From the NCBI GenBank assembly GCA_964478025.1, contig CAYZGK010000001.1, forward strand, positions 160,410 to 224,409: a stretch of 64,000 nucleotides of DNA. Direction: 5' to 3'. Below are positions 9,096 through 17,864 of the stretch, piece after piece. The stretch's first letter is position 1. Each line of letters begins with the position of its first letter. The position numbers and the translations under genes are program-made. The notes under the pieces were generated by a model. That model saw only the letters and a program-made list of their open reading frames with translations. It ran no database searches and was not told the origin of the DNA. Origin of the DNA: UBA3700 sp964478025. GTDB taxonomy: Bacteria > Bacillota > Clostridia > Christensenellales > UBA3700.

Positions 9096-10850
9096 TTGGA
9101 TAACGAAGAATTAAACCAAAATGAGTCAATTGAATTTTCAAAAGATTCTACACCTAGTAAAAAAGTAAGCGTATGGAAGGATGCTAGAAAAAGGGCATCT
9201 ATAATTTCCGCAATTATTGTTTTTTGTATAATATTTGCGTTTACTATGGTTCTTTGGTTGTATTTCTTTATCATTAATTATCCAACAGTTACAGTAACTC
9301 ATAAAAACATTTCAGATTTAAAAAAGACTTATACGCTTGATTCAACAAATGAGTATATTGCAAATATAAATTATGAAGATTATTTATATGATACAACAAC
9401 TATTTGGTCTCAAATTAAAGATTTGTTTATTCATTCATATAATTTGTCTGAAGAAGGAGTGTTAGAAACAAATAATCCTGTTCAAAATGGTGACATTATA
9501 AATAGTTTAATTGAGGACTCTTCAGGTAGTTTAATTATCTATGTGGATGGAAACTATAAGACAACTCCAATTAAACTTAAAAGTAATGTAACAATTGTTA
9601 TTAATGAAGAATGCTCTTTAATTGGGCCTACTTATCAAGAATGTGTTGAATACAATATTGATGTTGCAAATAAAGGTATTTTATATGCAGAGGGAACTCT
9701 AGAAAAGAATGTTTCAAATATAAAAATATATGGTCCAGGTTCAATTGTAAGTAATGGAGCAACTTACACAGATGAAGCTGAGGATTCTTCTATCCTGCAA
9801 CCACTTGAAAAGTTTAATTTAAAAACAAGAGTACTTCAGGCTCGAAAGAGAATAAGAAAAGCAAAGAAAGTTGGAGATGTAGAAGTATCAAGACCTCATG
9901 CTTTATATTTTGCTAATTGTGAAAATATTGATATAGAATCTGTTCTAATTAAAGATTCTGCAAATTGGACTTGTAAGTTTGTAGATAGTAAAGATATAAG
10001 TATAGCAGATAGTGTTATAGACAATAACCTTCATGTTGCTAATGCAGATGGATTAGATTTTGTAAGTTGTCAATCAGTAGATGTAAAACATGTATTTGTG
10101 GCAACAGCTGATGATGGTTTATGTATTAAAGCAAATGGGACTAAAGTTTGTAAAAATATAACATTTAATAGATGTACAGTTATCTCTATGGCAAATTGCT
10201 TTAAAATAGGAACAGAAACCACACAAGAAATAAAAAATATAGATTGTGTTAATTGTTATTTTGCAATGCCAGAAGGTGTGGTTGGCGGATATGCAGGAAT
10301 TGCTATAGAATCAGCGGATGGCTCAAATATTTATGATGTAAATGTGGATAATATTTATATGGAAGGTATTTCAGCAACATTCTTGATTTGGTTAGGATCA
10401 AGATTAAATACATATCCAGGCTCAATTGGTGAAGTAGGAAGTATAAGTAAAATAACTATTTCTAATGTAGTTTCTAATAACATAGAAATGCCAAGTGCAG
10501 TAACTGGTTGTATTTATAATGATGTAACATATAGAGTAGAAAATGTTACAATAGCTAACTATAAAGCTACATATAGAAATACACAAGAGGAATTAGATGT
10601 TGGAGATGTTCAATATGAAGAAGGAATGAATGGTTATCCTGAAATCACAAGAGTTATTCATTCTTATTTAATATCTCACGAATTAAGTGTTTATAAGGAT
10701 TTGCCAGTATATGGAGTATTTGCAAGACACGTATCAGGTATTACATTAAATAATGTAAATATAGAATCTAGGACATGTTCTACATTAAAAAGAGATAATA
10801 TAAAAGAAGCAGCAGATAGATACGATTTAATTGATGCTGAGGTTAAATAG
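9096..10850 (+). CDS. Membrane-anchored right-handed beta-helix protein, GH28-like
   Basis: 584 residues. The start is TTG at 9096, chosen because AGGAG lies 8 nt upstream and no ATG fits. A charged cytosolic stretch of about 35 residues is followed by one membrane segment (36-60) and a large extracytoplasmic domain made of short beta-helix coils (N-I-D-I-E, V-D-V-K-H patterns). Blocks NADGLD (about residue 314) and DD (about 338) correspond to the NTD and DD catalytic blocks of polygalacturonase-type GH28 enzymes, and CFKIGTE resembles the RIK block, but the GHG block reads MAN. It may be a divergent glycosidase or a non-catalytic carbohydrate binder. A leucine-rich-repeat gene follows by 10 bp in the same unit. 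Confidence 0.65.
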   Translation: MDNEELNQNESIEFSKDSTPSKKVSVWKDARKRASIISAIIVFCIIFAFTMVLWLYFFIINYPTVTVTHKNISDLKKTYTLDSTNEYIANINYEDYLYDTTTIWSQIKDLFIHSYNLSEEGVLETNNPVQNGDIINSLIEDSSGSLIIYVDGNYKTTPIKLKSNVTIVINEECSLIGPTYQECVEYNIDVANKGILYAEGTLEKNVSNIKIYGPGSIVSNGATYTDEAEDSSILQPLEKFNLKTRVLQARKRIRKAKKVGDVEVSRPHALYFANCENIDIESVLIKDSANWTCKFVDSKDISIADSVIDNNLHVANADGLDFVSCQSVDVKHVFVATADDGLCIKANGTKVCKNITFNRCTVISMANCFKIGTETTQEIKNIDCVNCYFAMPEGVVGGYAGIAIESADGSNIYDVNVDNIYMEGISATFLIWLGSRLNTYPGSIGEVGSISKITISNVVSNNIEMPSAVTGCIYNDVTYRVENVTIANYKATYRNTQEELDVGDVQYEEGMNGYPEITRVIHSYLISHELSVYKDLPVYGVFARHVSGITLNNVNIESRTCSTLKRDNIKEAADRYDLIDAEVK

Positions 10851-10860
10851 AGAGGTTAAA

Positions 10861-12576
10861 ATGAAAAAATATTCAAAACAAATAGCATTAGCTGTAATTA
10901 TAGTACTAGCAATTGGAATTATAACAATAGCAGTTGTCATGAATTCTATTAATCAAAACTCACAATTCACTCTTGGAGATTATACAGTTGTAAGTGAGGG
11001 TAATGGTGTTTCAATTGTTTCTTATGATGGAGATAATACATCACTTACCATTCCTGCAAAAATTGAAGGTAAAAAGGTTGTTTCAATATCTCAAAAAGCT
11101 TTTAATAGTTCAAAAGTTACCTCTCTTTCTTTTGAAGATAATGCAAGCCTTGAGTTAGATGATTATTGTTTTAGTGGAAATACAACATTAGTATCAGTAA
11201 CACTTCCATCAAACTTAACAAGTGTTCCAGCGTACTGTTTTCAAAATTGTACAGCTCTTAGAACTGTTGTTATGCCAGATTCCATTACATATATTGGTTC
11301 TTATGCTTTTTATGGATGTACCTATTTAGGCAAGGATATAACAACAGATTCAAATGGTGATCAATGGCTTGAACTACCAAAATCATTAAATGAAATCTGT
11401 GATAATGCATTCTATGAATGTGATACTTTAGATTGTATTAAAATACCTACAACTTTAAAGAATATTGGTAATAATGCATTTAGAGGAAGTGCAATTAGAA
11501 AAATTGGTGTTTATGATGATGGCGAAAATTGTATAGAAGTTATAGGCAACTATGCTTTTTATGATACACAATTATATTCAAAATCTGATGATGAATTAAA
11601 GTTGGCTAAATTAACTTATATTGGAAATTATGCATTTGCTTCTACAAAACTAAATTTCCAATATTTCTATATTTATCCATCAGTTACAGATATTGGAGAT
11701 TATGCCTTCTCTGGTTCGACATCTTTAAAGAAAGTTATATTTGATGAAGACTTATCTACAAGTGTAATTTTAGGAAGCAATATGTTCTTAACATGTACTG
11801 CTTTAAACAGTGTAACTCTTCCAAATAATATGAAATCTTTACCATCTGGAATGTTTATGGGTTGTATTCAACTTTTATCTACAAGTCCACTAATTCTTCC
11901 AGAATCATTAGAAACAATTAATGATGGTGCATTATCGTTCTTTGCAACATCATCTACATCAACAAAAACATGTAATTATAGAGTATTATTTAATCATACA
12001 AAGGGTGATGGAACAGTAGAACAAGTTGAATATAATGATTATTTTAGAACAACAACTCTTGATTCTTACTACAATAAAAACGGAGTAAAAACTAATCATT
12101 ATGTCGTAACTGATTATTATTCTTCTACAACAACGCCAACAACTTTATATGCTTATGTTGGATTGTATGATGATGATTCATATTATTATCAAGATAGTGC
12201 TAAAACAAAGAAGAGTTATGCATTTAAATTCTTTACTGCTGCAAATAAGTTAAATACTATAAAGAAAATAAGTGGATATGCATTCGCTGGTTCTCAATTC
12301 TCATTATTGTGTTTGCCAGGTGCTGTTAATGAATTAGGTTCAAGTATCGTATATAAGAGTAAAATAACAACACTATATTTTGATAGCGATAGCGTTTCTA
12401 AAACATTTGTTATTGATGAGAATGCATTTAATGATTTAAGTTATACAGATTCTGATTCATTTAGATGTTATGTTTTAGGTGGAAGATCTTCTGTTTCTAA
12501 ACTTGCAGGTTCTTCAATTCAAACTATATTAGATAATATGGGGGTTTATTTAGACGCTGCCGTAACTCCAGACTAA
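10861..12576 (+). CDS. BspA-like leucine-rich-repeat surface protein (LRR_5)
   Basis: 571 residues from the ATG at 10861; an upstream in-frame ATG at 10831 would overlap the previous gene and has no ribosome site, whereas GAGAGG sits just before 10861. A single hydrophobic N-terminal segment (about residues 7-27) acts as signal or anchor. The rest contains repeats of roughly 23 residues with the pattern I-G-x-Y-A-F-x-G/D-x-x-L-x-x-I/V, typical of LRR_5 / BspA-type proteins, which often mediate surface binding. Its coupling to the beta-helix protein suggests a shared surface role. The stop codon overlaps that of the convergent SDR gene by 3 bp. Confidence 0.75.
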   Translation: MKKYSKQIALAVIIVLAIGIITIAVVMNSINQNSQFTLGDYTVVSEGNGVSIVSYDGDNTSLTIPAKIEGKKVVSISQKAFNSSKVTSLSFEDNASLELDDYCFSGNTTLVSVTLPSNLTSVPAYCFQNCTALRTVVMPDSITYIGSYAFYGCTYLGKDITTDSNGDQWLELPKSLNEICDNAFYECDTLDCIKIPTTLKNIGNNAFRGSAIRKIGVYDDGENCIEVIGNYAFYDTQLYSKSDDELKLAKLTYIGNYAFASTKLNFQYFYIYPSVTDIGDYAFSGSTSLKKVIFDEDLSTSVILGSNMFLTCTALNSVTLPNNMKSLPSGMFMGCIQLLSTSPLILPESLETINDGALSFFATSSTSTKTCNYRVLFNHTKGDGTVEQVEYNDYFRTTTLDSYYNKNGVKTNHYVVTDYYSSTTTPTTLYAYVGLYDDDSYYYQDSAKTKKSYAFKFFTAANKLNTIKKISGYAFAGSQFSLLCLPGAVNELGSSIVYKSKITTLYFDSDSVSKTFVIDENAFNDLSYTDSDSFRCYVLGGRSSVSKLAGSSIQTILDNMGVYLDAAVTPD

Positions 12577-13304
12577 ATAACAAATCCACCATTTACAGAA
12601 ATTACTTGGCCGTTAATAAAACTAGAGTCTTCGGATGCTAGAAATAAAGCGGCCTTTGCTATGTCTATAGGTTCACCTATTCTTGAAGACGGAGTAGAAT
12701 CAATAAGTTCTTTTATATCCTCAGTTGATAGGTTTTTATTCATTTGAGTATTAATAAGTCCTGGACTTATGCAATTAACATTAATTCCATTATATCCTAC
12801 TTCCTTTGCAAGGGCTTTAGTGAATGCTATAACGCCACCTTTTGATGCAGAATATATACTTTCACATGAAGCTCCAACTTCTCCCCACATAGAAGAGATA
12901 GTTATTATTTTTCCAAAGTGATTAGAAAGCATATAAGGTAAAACTGCCTTACAAGAATATATTGTTCCAAGTAGGTTAGTGTTTATAATGGAGGAGATGT
13001 CATCTATTGATGAGTCTATTAATAAATTAGGTTTTGAAATACCAGCAGAAACTATTAATACATCAATTTTTTTGTATTTTGAAATTATAGTAGAAATCAT
13101 ATCATTAACTTCGTTAAAGTTTGAAATATCTGCTTTAAATATTTCTCCTTGTCCACTGTCTTTAGATATGGTTTCTAAAAGAGATCTTGCCTCATTTAAA
13201 GACTTATTATAGTTTATGCAAACAAAATAATTATTCTTTGCAAATTCCTTTGCAATAGCCGCTCCAATCCCTCTAGATGCTCCTAAGATTAACGCCGTTT
13301 TCAT
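12573..13304 (-). CDS. SDR-family NAD(P)-dependent reductase (FabG / EF-P aminopentanone reductase-like)
   Basis: 243 residues from the ATG at 13304. The Rossmann motif GASRGIG is at residues 8-14, NAG is replaced by SAG near 87-88, and the catalytic set Ser138 / Tyr151-x3-Lys155 is present, with the family C-terminal VNGG. Size and sequence fit FabG-like 3-oxoacyl-ACP reductases and the closely related EF-P 5-aminopentanone reductase; with no fatty-acid genes adjacent, the second is possible. A TTG at 13322 would extend the protein by six residues but lies against the -10 box, so 13304 is preferred and the mRNA is probably leaderless. Confidence 0.8.
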   Translation of the reverse strand: MKTALILGASRGIGAAIAKEFAKNNYFVCINYNKSLNEARSLLETISKDSGQGEIFKADISNFNEVNDMISTIISKYKKIDVLIVSAGISKPNLLIDSSIDDISSIINTNLLGTIYSCKAVLPYMLSNHFGKIITISSMWGEVGASCESIYSASKGGVIAFTKALAKEVGYNGINVNCISPGLINTQMNKNLSTEDIKELIDSTPSSRIGEPIDIAKAALFLASEDSSFINGQVISVNGGFVI

Positions 13305-13313
13305 ATTGATATA

Positions 13314-13341
13314 ATTATACAATAGTTTTTACTTTGTGCAA
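13314..13341 (-). promoter_or_regulatory. Promoter of SDR gene, leaderless-type
   Basis: Read on the minus strand: TTGCAC (13341-13336), 16-bp spacer, TATAAT (13319-13314). The start codon follows 9 nt after the -10 box, with no ribosome binding site, so the 5' leader would be a few bases at most. Confidence 0.65.
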
Positions 13342-13369
13342 GTAATTAAATGCAAAATAAAAGGGCATG

Positions 13370-13378
13370 TGGTATAAT
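13370..13378 (+). promoter_or_regulatory. Extended -10 promoter of DEAD-box gene, leaderless-type
   Basis: TGG-TATAAT at 13370-13378 is an extended -10 box; the ATG starts 7 nt later at 13386 and no ribosome site is present. It faces the SDR promoter across an 81-bp gap. Confidence 0.6.
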
Positions 13379-13385
13379 TCAAACC

Positions 13386-14942
13386 ATGAAAGAATTTAAA
13401 GAATTAGAAATAGATCCATTAATAATAAAGGCACTTCAAGAACAAAATATTGTTGAAATGACTGATATACAAGAAAAAGTTATTCCAGAGGCAATAAGTG
13501 GTAAGAATATAGTTGCAAAGGCTCCTACTGGTACTGGAAAAACTTTAGCTTTTGTTCTACCAATAATGAAAATGGTAGATAGAGAATCAAATAAAGTTCA
13601 AGCTTTAGTTATTTGTCCAACAAGAGAATTAGTTACACAAATTTGTGATGTTTTTAAGATGTGTACTAAATATTATGAAAGCTTTAGAGTAGCTGGAATT
13701 TATGGTGGACAAAATTTTCAAAGACAACTACTATTCTTGAGAAAAAAACCACAAGTTGTTGTGGGAACTCCAGGAAGATTACTTGATCACTTAGATAGAC
13801 ATACATTAAAACTTAATGAAACAAAGTGCTTAGTTCTAGATGAAGGCGATGAAATGTTCGATATGGGATTTAGAGCTGATATTGAAAAATTAATGAAAGC
13901 CGTTCCACAAGTAACTACTCAGCATTTATTATTTTCAGCAACAATTCCAAAACAAATAAAAGAGATCGTAGAGGAAAAGTTTAAAGATCCATTATTTATT
14001 GAGACTAAAATCGATGGTGAAAATATTCCACAAATAAAACAATACTATACAATGGTAGAAGACTCTCAAAGAGTTTCTGCACTTTTATATTTAAAGAGGG
14101 TTAATAATTACAATAGATGTATCGTTTTTTGTAATACAAAAGCAAGAGCAGATAAACTATATCAAGCACTTGTTAAAGCTCATGCAAATTGTGCCGTTAT
14201 TCATAGTGATATTAGACAAAATGAAAGAAGTAAAATAATGAAATCTTTTAAAAATGGAGAGATAGAAATGCTTGTAGCTACAGATGTGGCTGCTCGTGGT
14301 ATTGATGTAGAGTCAATAAATGTAATATTTAATTTTGACCCACCATCAGATAATGATTTCTATATCCATAGAATAGGAAGAACTGCAAGAGCGAACAAAA
14401 CTGGGGCAGCATATACTATTATTGACTCAACACAAGTTGGATTTGTTCAAGCATACCAAGTTATTACTAATAATGCATTAGAATATATAGATTTGCCAGA
14501 GTTTAAAGATAAATTTACGCTTCCTAAAGATGGTTCTAATAAGTTTCATAAAGTTGAAAAGAATAATGCAACACAAAGATTTTTCTTAAATGTAGGCAAA
14601 AAGGATATGTTAGATAAATATACACTAACTAAACTTGTAACATCTAAATGCAAAATAGAAGTTCATGAAATAGTTGATGTTAAAGTAAGTGACACATTCT
14701 CATTTGTGGAAGTTGGAAAAGATAAAGTAGGAAATATAAAGAAGTTAGCAGGTTTAGTACTTGGAAAAAGAAAAATTGTAATAGAAGAAGCTAAAGGCGA
14801 AGAAACTCCTAAAAAGAAACAAGATAAAACAACAAATGCTAAAAATTTTACAAAGAAGAAAGATAATAAATCTAATAAAACAAATAAAAAGAAATCTTAT
14901 TCTAAAGAATTTCAAGCTTATAAGAACAAATCTAAGATATAG
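13386..14942 (+). CDS. DEAD-box RNA helicase with DbpA-type RNA-binding domain; motif II reads DEGD
   Basis: 518 residues from the ATG at 13386; an in-frame ATG at 13350 lies upstream of the -10 box and is unlikely. Motifs in order: APTGTGKT (46-53), PTREL, TPGR, motif II D-E-G-D (152-155) instead of DEAD, SAT, and HRIGRTARA (motif VI). Beyond the two RecA domains lies a DbpA-like RNA-binding domain (RFF-NVGKKD onward) and a lysine/asparagine-rich tail of about 45 residues. These are CshA/DbpA-type helicases acting in ribosome assembly and RNA turnover. The Ala-to-Gly change in motif II keeps both acidic residues, so activity is likely retained. It is divergent from the SDR gene. Confidence 0.88.
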   Translation: MKEFKELEIDPLIIKALQEQNIVEMTDIQEKVIPEAISGKNIVAKAPTGTGKTLAFVLPIMKMVDRESNKVQALVICPTRELVTQICDVFKMCTKYYESFRVAGIYGGQNFQRQLLFLRKKPQVVVGTPGRLLDHLDRHTLKLNETKCLVLDEGDEMFDMGFRADIEKLMKAVPQVTTQHLLFSATIPKQIKEIVEEKFKDPLFIETKIDGENIPQIKQYYTMVEDSQRVSALLYLKRVNNYNRCIVFCNTKARADKLYQALVKAHANCAVIHSDIRQNERSKIMKSFKNGEIEMLVATDVAARGIDVESINVIFNFDPPSDNDFYIHRIGRTARANKTGAAYTIIDSTQVGFVQAYQVITNNALEYIDLPEFKDKFTLPKDGSNKFHKVEKNNATQRFFLNVGKKDMLDKYTLTKLVTSKCKIEVHEIVDVKVSDTFSFVEVGKDKVGNIKKLAGLVLGKRKIVIEEAKGEETPKKKQDKTTNAKNFTKKKDNKSNKTNKKKSYSKEFQAYKNKSKI

Positions 14943-14991
14943 TTTTTTATAAAAGTTTAATTCACGCAAAGGATATTAGTAAGTAATTTTA

Positions 14992-15083
14992 ATATGCAAA
15001 AAATATTGCATATAAAAACAAAATTAATATGCAAAAAAAGTTGCATATAAAAATGAATTTAATATGCAAAAAAATATTGCATA
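14992..15083 (+). repeat. Three palindromes at exact 35-bp period before second AlbA_2 gene
   Basis: ATATGCAA - 6 nt - TTGCATAT at 14992-15013, the same at 15027-15048, and ATATGCAA - 7 nt - TTGCATA at 15062-15083. Left arms start exactly 35 bp apart. A further right half-site, TTGCATAT, lies after the gene at about 16458-16465. The third copy contains the likely -35 box of the gene, so these look like operators for its own product or another regulator. Confidence 0.85.
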
Positions 15084-15105
15084 ATAAATTTTATTGTGTT
15101 AATAT
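15077..15105 (+). promoter_or_regulatory. Promoter embedded in third palindrome
   Basis: TTGCAT at 15077-15082 (right arm of the third palindrome), 17-bp spacer, TAATAT at 15100-15105. A ribosome site GCGAGGGG follows at 15115-15122 before the ATG at 15129. Confidence 0.55.
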
Positions 15106-15128
15106 TAAGAAAAAGCGAGGGGAAAAAT

Positions 15129-16433
15129 ATGATTAATTTGGGAAAGGAATCAGAATTAGTAGAATTTAAAAAAAGTACAAGTGAATTAAATGAAGCTATA
15201 ATTTCCATCTCCGCTATGCTTAATAAAAACGGAAAAGGGAAAGTTTATTTTGGAGTTAAAAATAATGGAGATGCAATAGGGCAACAAGTTTCAGAAAATA
15301 CACTTAGAGATATATCTCGAAAAATATATGAAGATATAAATCCAACAATATATCCAAGTATTAATGAAATGAGTGAAAATCCTGGAGTAATAGAAGTTAG
15401 TTTTTCAGGGCTAGATAAACCTTATTCAGCAAAAGGTAAATTTTATATTAGGGTTTTTGATGAGGATAAACAAATAGAAATTAAAGAGTTATTAAATACT
15501 ATCTATCATAGTGATTCAAGCAATGCTGTTTGGGAAAAAATTGAAACAAGCGAAACTGAAGATGATATAGATGAAGATTTGTTAAAAGAGTTTGTTGAAA
15601 AGGCAAATAAGTGTGGTAGAATCAATGAAAAATATTCTAATAAAACTGAAGTTTTAAATAAATTATGTTTAATGACAAATAATCATATAAACAATGCTGG
15701 AAGAGTATTATTTTCAAAAAATAAACCTTTAACACTAAAATTAGCCGTATTTGCTTCTGATGAAAAGTTGTCTTTTATAGATATAAATAGAGTCGAAGGA
15801 AATATTTTTGAATTAAATGAAAAGGGTCAAAATTATATAAAAGAACATATTAATTATAAGGCGGAAATTAAAGGAAGAGTAAGGGTTGAAACTCCAGAAA
15901 TTCCGGAAGAAGTAATTAGAGAGGCTGTGCTTAATAGTCTTTGTCATTCTTCTTTTAGTGAATCAATTAATAATGAGATTTATATTACCCCTTCAAAAGT
16001 ATCAATTTTTAATCCTGGTGCTTTTCCTTCAGGTTATGATCCAAAAGATTTTGCATTTAATGGTGTTGAATCGATTTTAAGAAATCCTATTATCTCTCGT
16101 GCTTTATATTACTGTAACGAAATAGATAGTTGGGCTACTGGATTTAGAAGAATTTTTAAACTTTGTGATTCTAATAATATTAAGATTATGTATCAAAAGA
16201 AAAACCAAGGTTTTGAAATTTCGTTTTATAGATTAAACTCTCAAATCGGTGATATTGAGCAAGAAGTATTAAATCAAATAGCAAATAATCCCAAAATTAC
16301 AGCTTTAGAATTAGTTGAAACTCTAAAAAAATCCCAAAGAACTATTTATAATGTTTTAAAGGAATTAAAAGATAAAGGTATTATTACAAGAGAAGGCTCA
16401 AATAGGGATGGGGAATGGAAAATTCGAAATTAA
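15129..16433 (+). CDS. Second AlbA_2 / Schlafen-type ATP-binding regulator
   Basis: 434 residues from the ATG at 15129, which has a strong GAGGGG site; an upstream ATG at 15096 overlaps the -10 region. The architecture matches the gene at 7569: AlbA_2 domain (SELVEFKKS, then KVYFGV), an ATPase-like region (IREAVLNSLCHSSF, ATGFRR) and a C-terminal winged helix with SQRTIYNVLKELKDKGII. It lacks the IND-R linker repeat and its promoter repeats are a different sequence. It is a paralogue rather than a recent duplicate. It stands alone between the helicase gene and the convergent pot operon. Role: probable transcriptional regulator; target unknown. Confidence 0.8.
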   Translation: MINLGKESELVEFKKSTSELNEAIISISAMLNKNGKGKVYFGVKNNGDAIGQQVSENTLRDISRKIYEDINPTIYPSINEMSENPGVIEVSFSGLDKPYSAKGKFYIRVFDEDKQIEIKELLNTIYHSDSSNAVWEKIETSETEDDIDEDLLKEFVEKANKCGRINEKYSNKTEVLNKLCLMTNNHINNAGRVLFSKNKPLTLKLAVFASDEKLSFIDINRVEGNIFELNEKGQNYIKEHINYKAEIKGRVRVETPEIPEEVIREAVLNSLCHSSFSESINNEIYITPSKVSIFNPGAFPSGYDPKDFAFNGVESILRNPIISRALYYCNEIDSWATGFRRIFKLCDSNNIKIMYQKKNQGFEISFYRLNSQIGDIEQEVLNQIANNPKITALELVETLKKSQRTIYNVLKELKDKGIITREGSNRDGEWKIRN

Positions 16434-16465
16434 TAAATTATAGATAAGGATATTAATTTGCATAT

Positions 16466-16505
16466 AAAAACCTAGACATTGAAAATAAGCAAGTCTAGGT
16501 TTTTT
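16466..16505. terminator. Bidirectional terminator
   Basis: CCTAGAC (16471-16477) pairs with GTCTAGG (16493-16499); A-run at 16466-16470 and T-run at 16500-16505 give U-tracts on either strand. It separates the AlbA_2 gene from the convergent potD end. Confidence 0.8.
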
Positions 16506-16540
16506 AAATATAAAATATTTTGTTTAAGAATGCTATTTAA

Positions 16541-17851
16541 TTATGCGTTTTTAACATTAGTCCACATATCTTGCATCTTTTGTGTTGTTTCGCCAAAATC
16601 TCTCATAACAGCACAATTTGCTAATACTGATTTTGGTTGATATTGAACATAATCTGTAAATACGTTTTTAGAAGCTTCTATAGTTGTAAAGAAATAAGAT
16701 AAATCACAATACATAAATCTATCTGAATCCTCTGAAGTTAATCTAGCAATAGCATCTGCTTCTGATTCATTTTCATTAGCATAAGTAAGGGCTGCATTTG
16801 CATAATTAAATGTTTCTTGTGTTGCTATTGCGGATGTATAACCGATATAGTCCATACTAGCTACTGCTGCCTCATCTGAACACATATAATTTATCCATAA
16901 ATTAGCAGCCTTTGTATTTACGGCATATTTTGGAATTACCCAATAATCACACCAAACGTTCGAACCTTCAGAAGGAACGTAATATGCAAGGCTAGGAGCG
17001 GTAGTATTTGCACCTAAAACTTCTTCAATATGCTCATCACTTAATGTATATACGGCATCTCCTGACCATTGTAATAGTATATCTGATTTTCCTTCAACTA
17101 CATCAGTCTTTCCATTATCTGTTTCATAACCATAGAAATTAGGGTATTTCTTTTGAGTTATTAAATTAGCTTGTATTTCGCTTAATTGAGCATCATCAGT
17201 ATAATTTATTACATCATTAACGCTAACTGTTCCTGCAAGCAATTCTGCCTTGTAGGTGTAAATTGCAGCAACAGCAGTTGTGTCTCTTACGCTATCTTTC
17301 ATTTGAATTTTATATGATGGATCCCAAAGAGTTTCCCAACCTTTAGTCTTTATTGTTTCAGTAGATACTTTATCTCTATTATAAACTATACCTAATGTTC
17401 CCCACATATAAGCACAAGAATATTCAGTAGAGCTCTTAGCAAACACATCACTTGTTAAATAAGGGGATACATTTTTTCTATAATCTACAATAGCACTTCC
17501 ATTAACATCTTCACCAAGAGATGAATCTAATTTTAAAAGAAGGTCTAAACCTTGCATTTTTTCAACCATATAATCTGATGGGACAATAACATCATAGTCG
17601 GCTTTTGACATAGCAATTTTAGAATACATTTCTTCATTAGTTGGAGTATAAGATACTTCAACAGTAATAGATTCACCTGTAATTTCTTTATAATAAGTTT
17701 CAAATGATTCTATTAAATCTTCATTTAGGTATTCATCAATTGTTAGAATTAACAACTTGTTTTCTCTTTTAGAACAAGATGTTAAAAGGGGAATAATAGA
17801 AATTGCAACTAAGCAAACTATTGTTAAAATTAAAACTACTTTCTTCTTCAT
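16541..17851 (-). CDS. potD: Spermidine/putrescine ABC transporter substrate-binding lipoprotein PotD
   Basis: 436 residues. A signal peptide ends in lipobox L-T-S-C with Cys26, so the protein is membrane-anchored and binds polyamine outside the cell. The fold matches PotD/PotF periplasmic-binding proteins, with DVIVPSDYMVEKM, YMWGTLGIVYN and LQWSGDAVY segments characteristic of the family. It is the last gene of a puuR-like-potA-potB-potC-potD operon and follows potC by 13 bp. Length is somewhat above the usual 350 or so. Confidence 0.9.
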   Translation of the reverse strand: MKKKVVLILTIVCLVAISIIPLLTSCSKRENKLLILTIDEYLNEDLIESFETYYKEITGESITVEVSYTPTNEEMYSKIAMSKADYDVIVPSDYMVEKMQGLDLLLKLDSSLGEDVNGSAIVDYRKNVSPYLTSDVFAKSSTEYSCAYMWGTLGIVYNRDKVSTETIKTKGWETLWDPSYKIQMKDSVRDTTAVAAIYTYKAELLAGTVSVNDVINYTDDAQLSEIQANLITQKKYPNFYGYETDNGKTDVVEGKSDILLQWSGDAVYTLSDEHIEEVLGANTTAPSLAYYVPSEGSNVWCDYWVIPKYAVNTKAANLWINYMCSDEAAVASMDYIGYTSAIATQETFNYANAALTYANENESEADAIARLTSEDSDRFMYCDLSYFFTTIEASKNVFTDYVQYQPKSVLANCAVMRDFGETTQKMQDMWTNVKNA

Positions 17852-17864
17852 TTTAATAAACTCC

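Noticed and set aside
14992..15083. CRISPR-like array or plasmid iterons
   Set aside because: Repeats are short palindromes overlapping a promoter with 13-base gaps; no replication or cas gene is adjacent.
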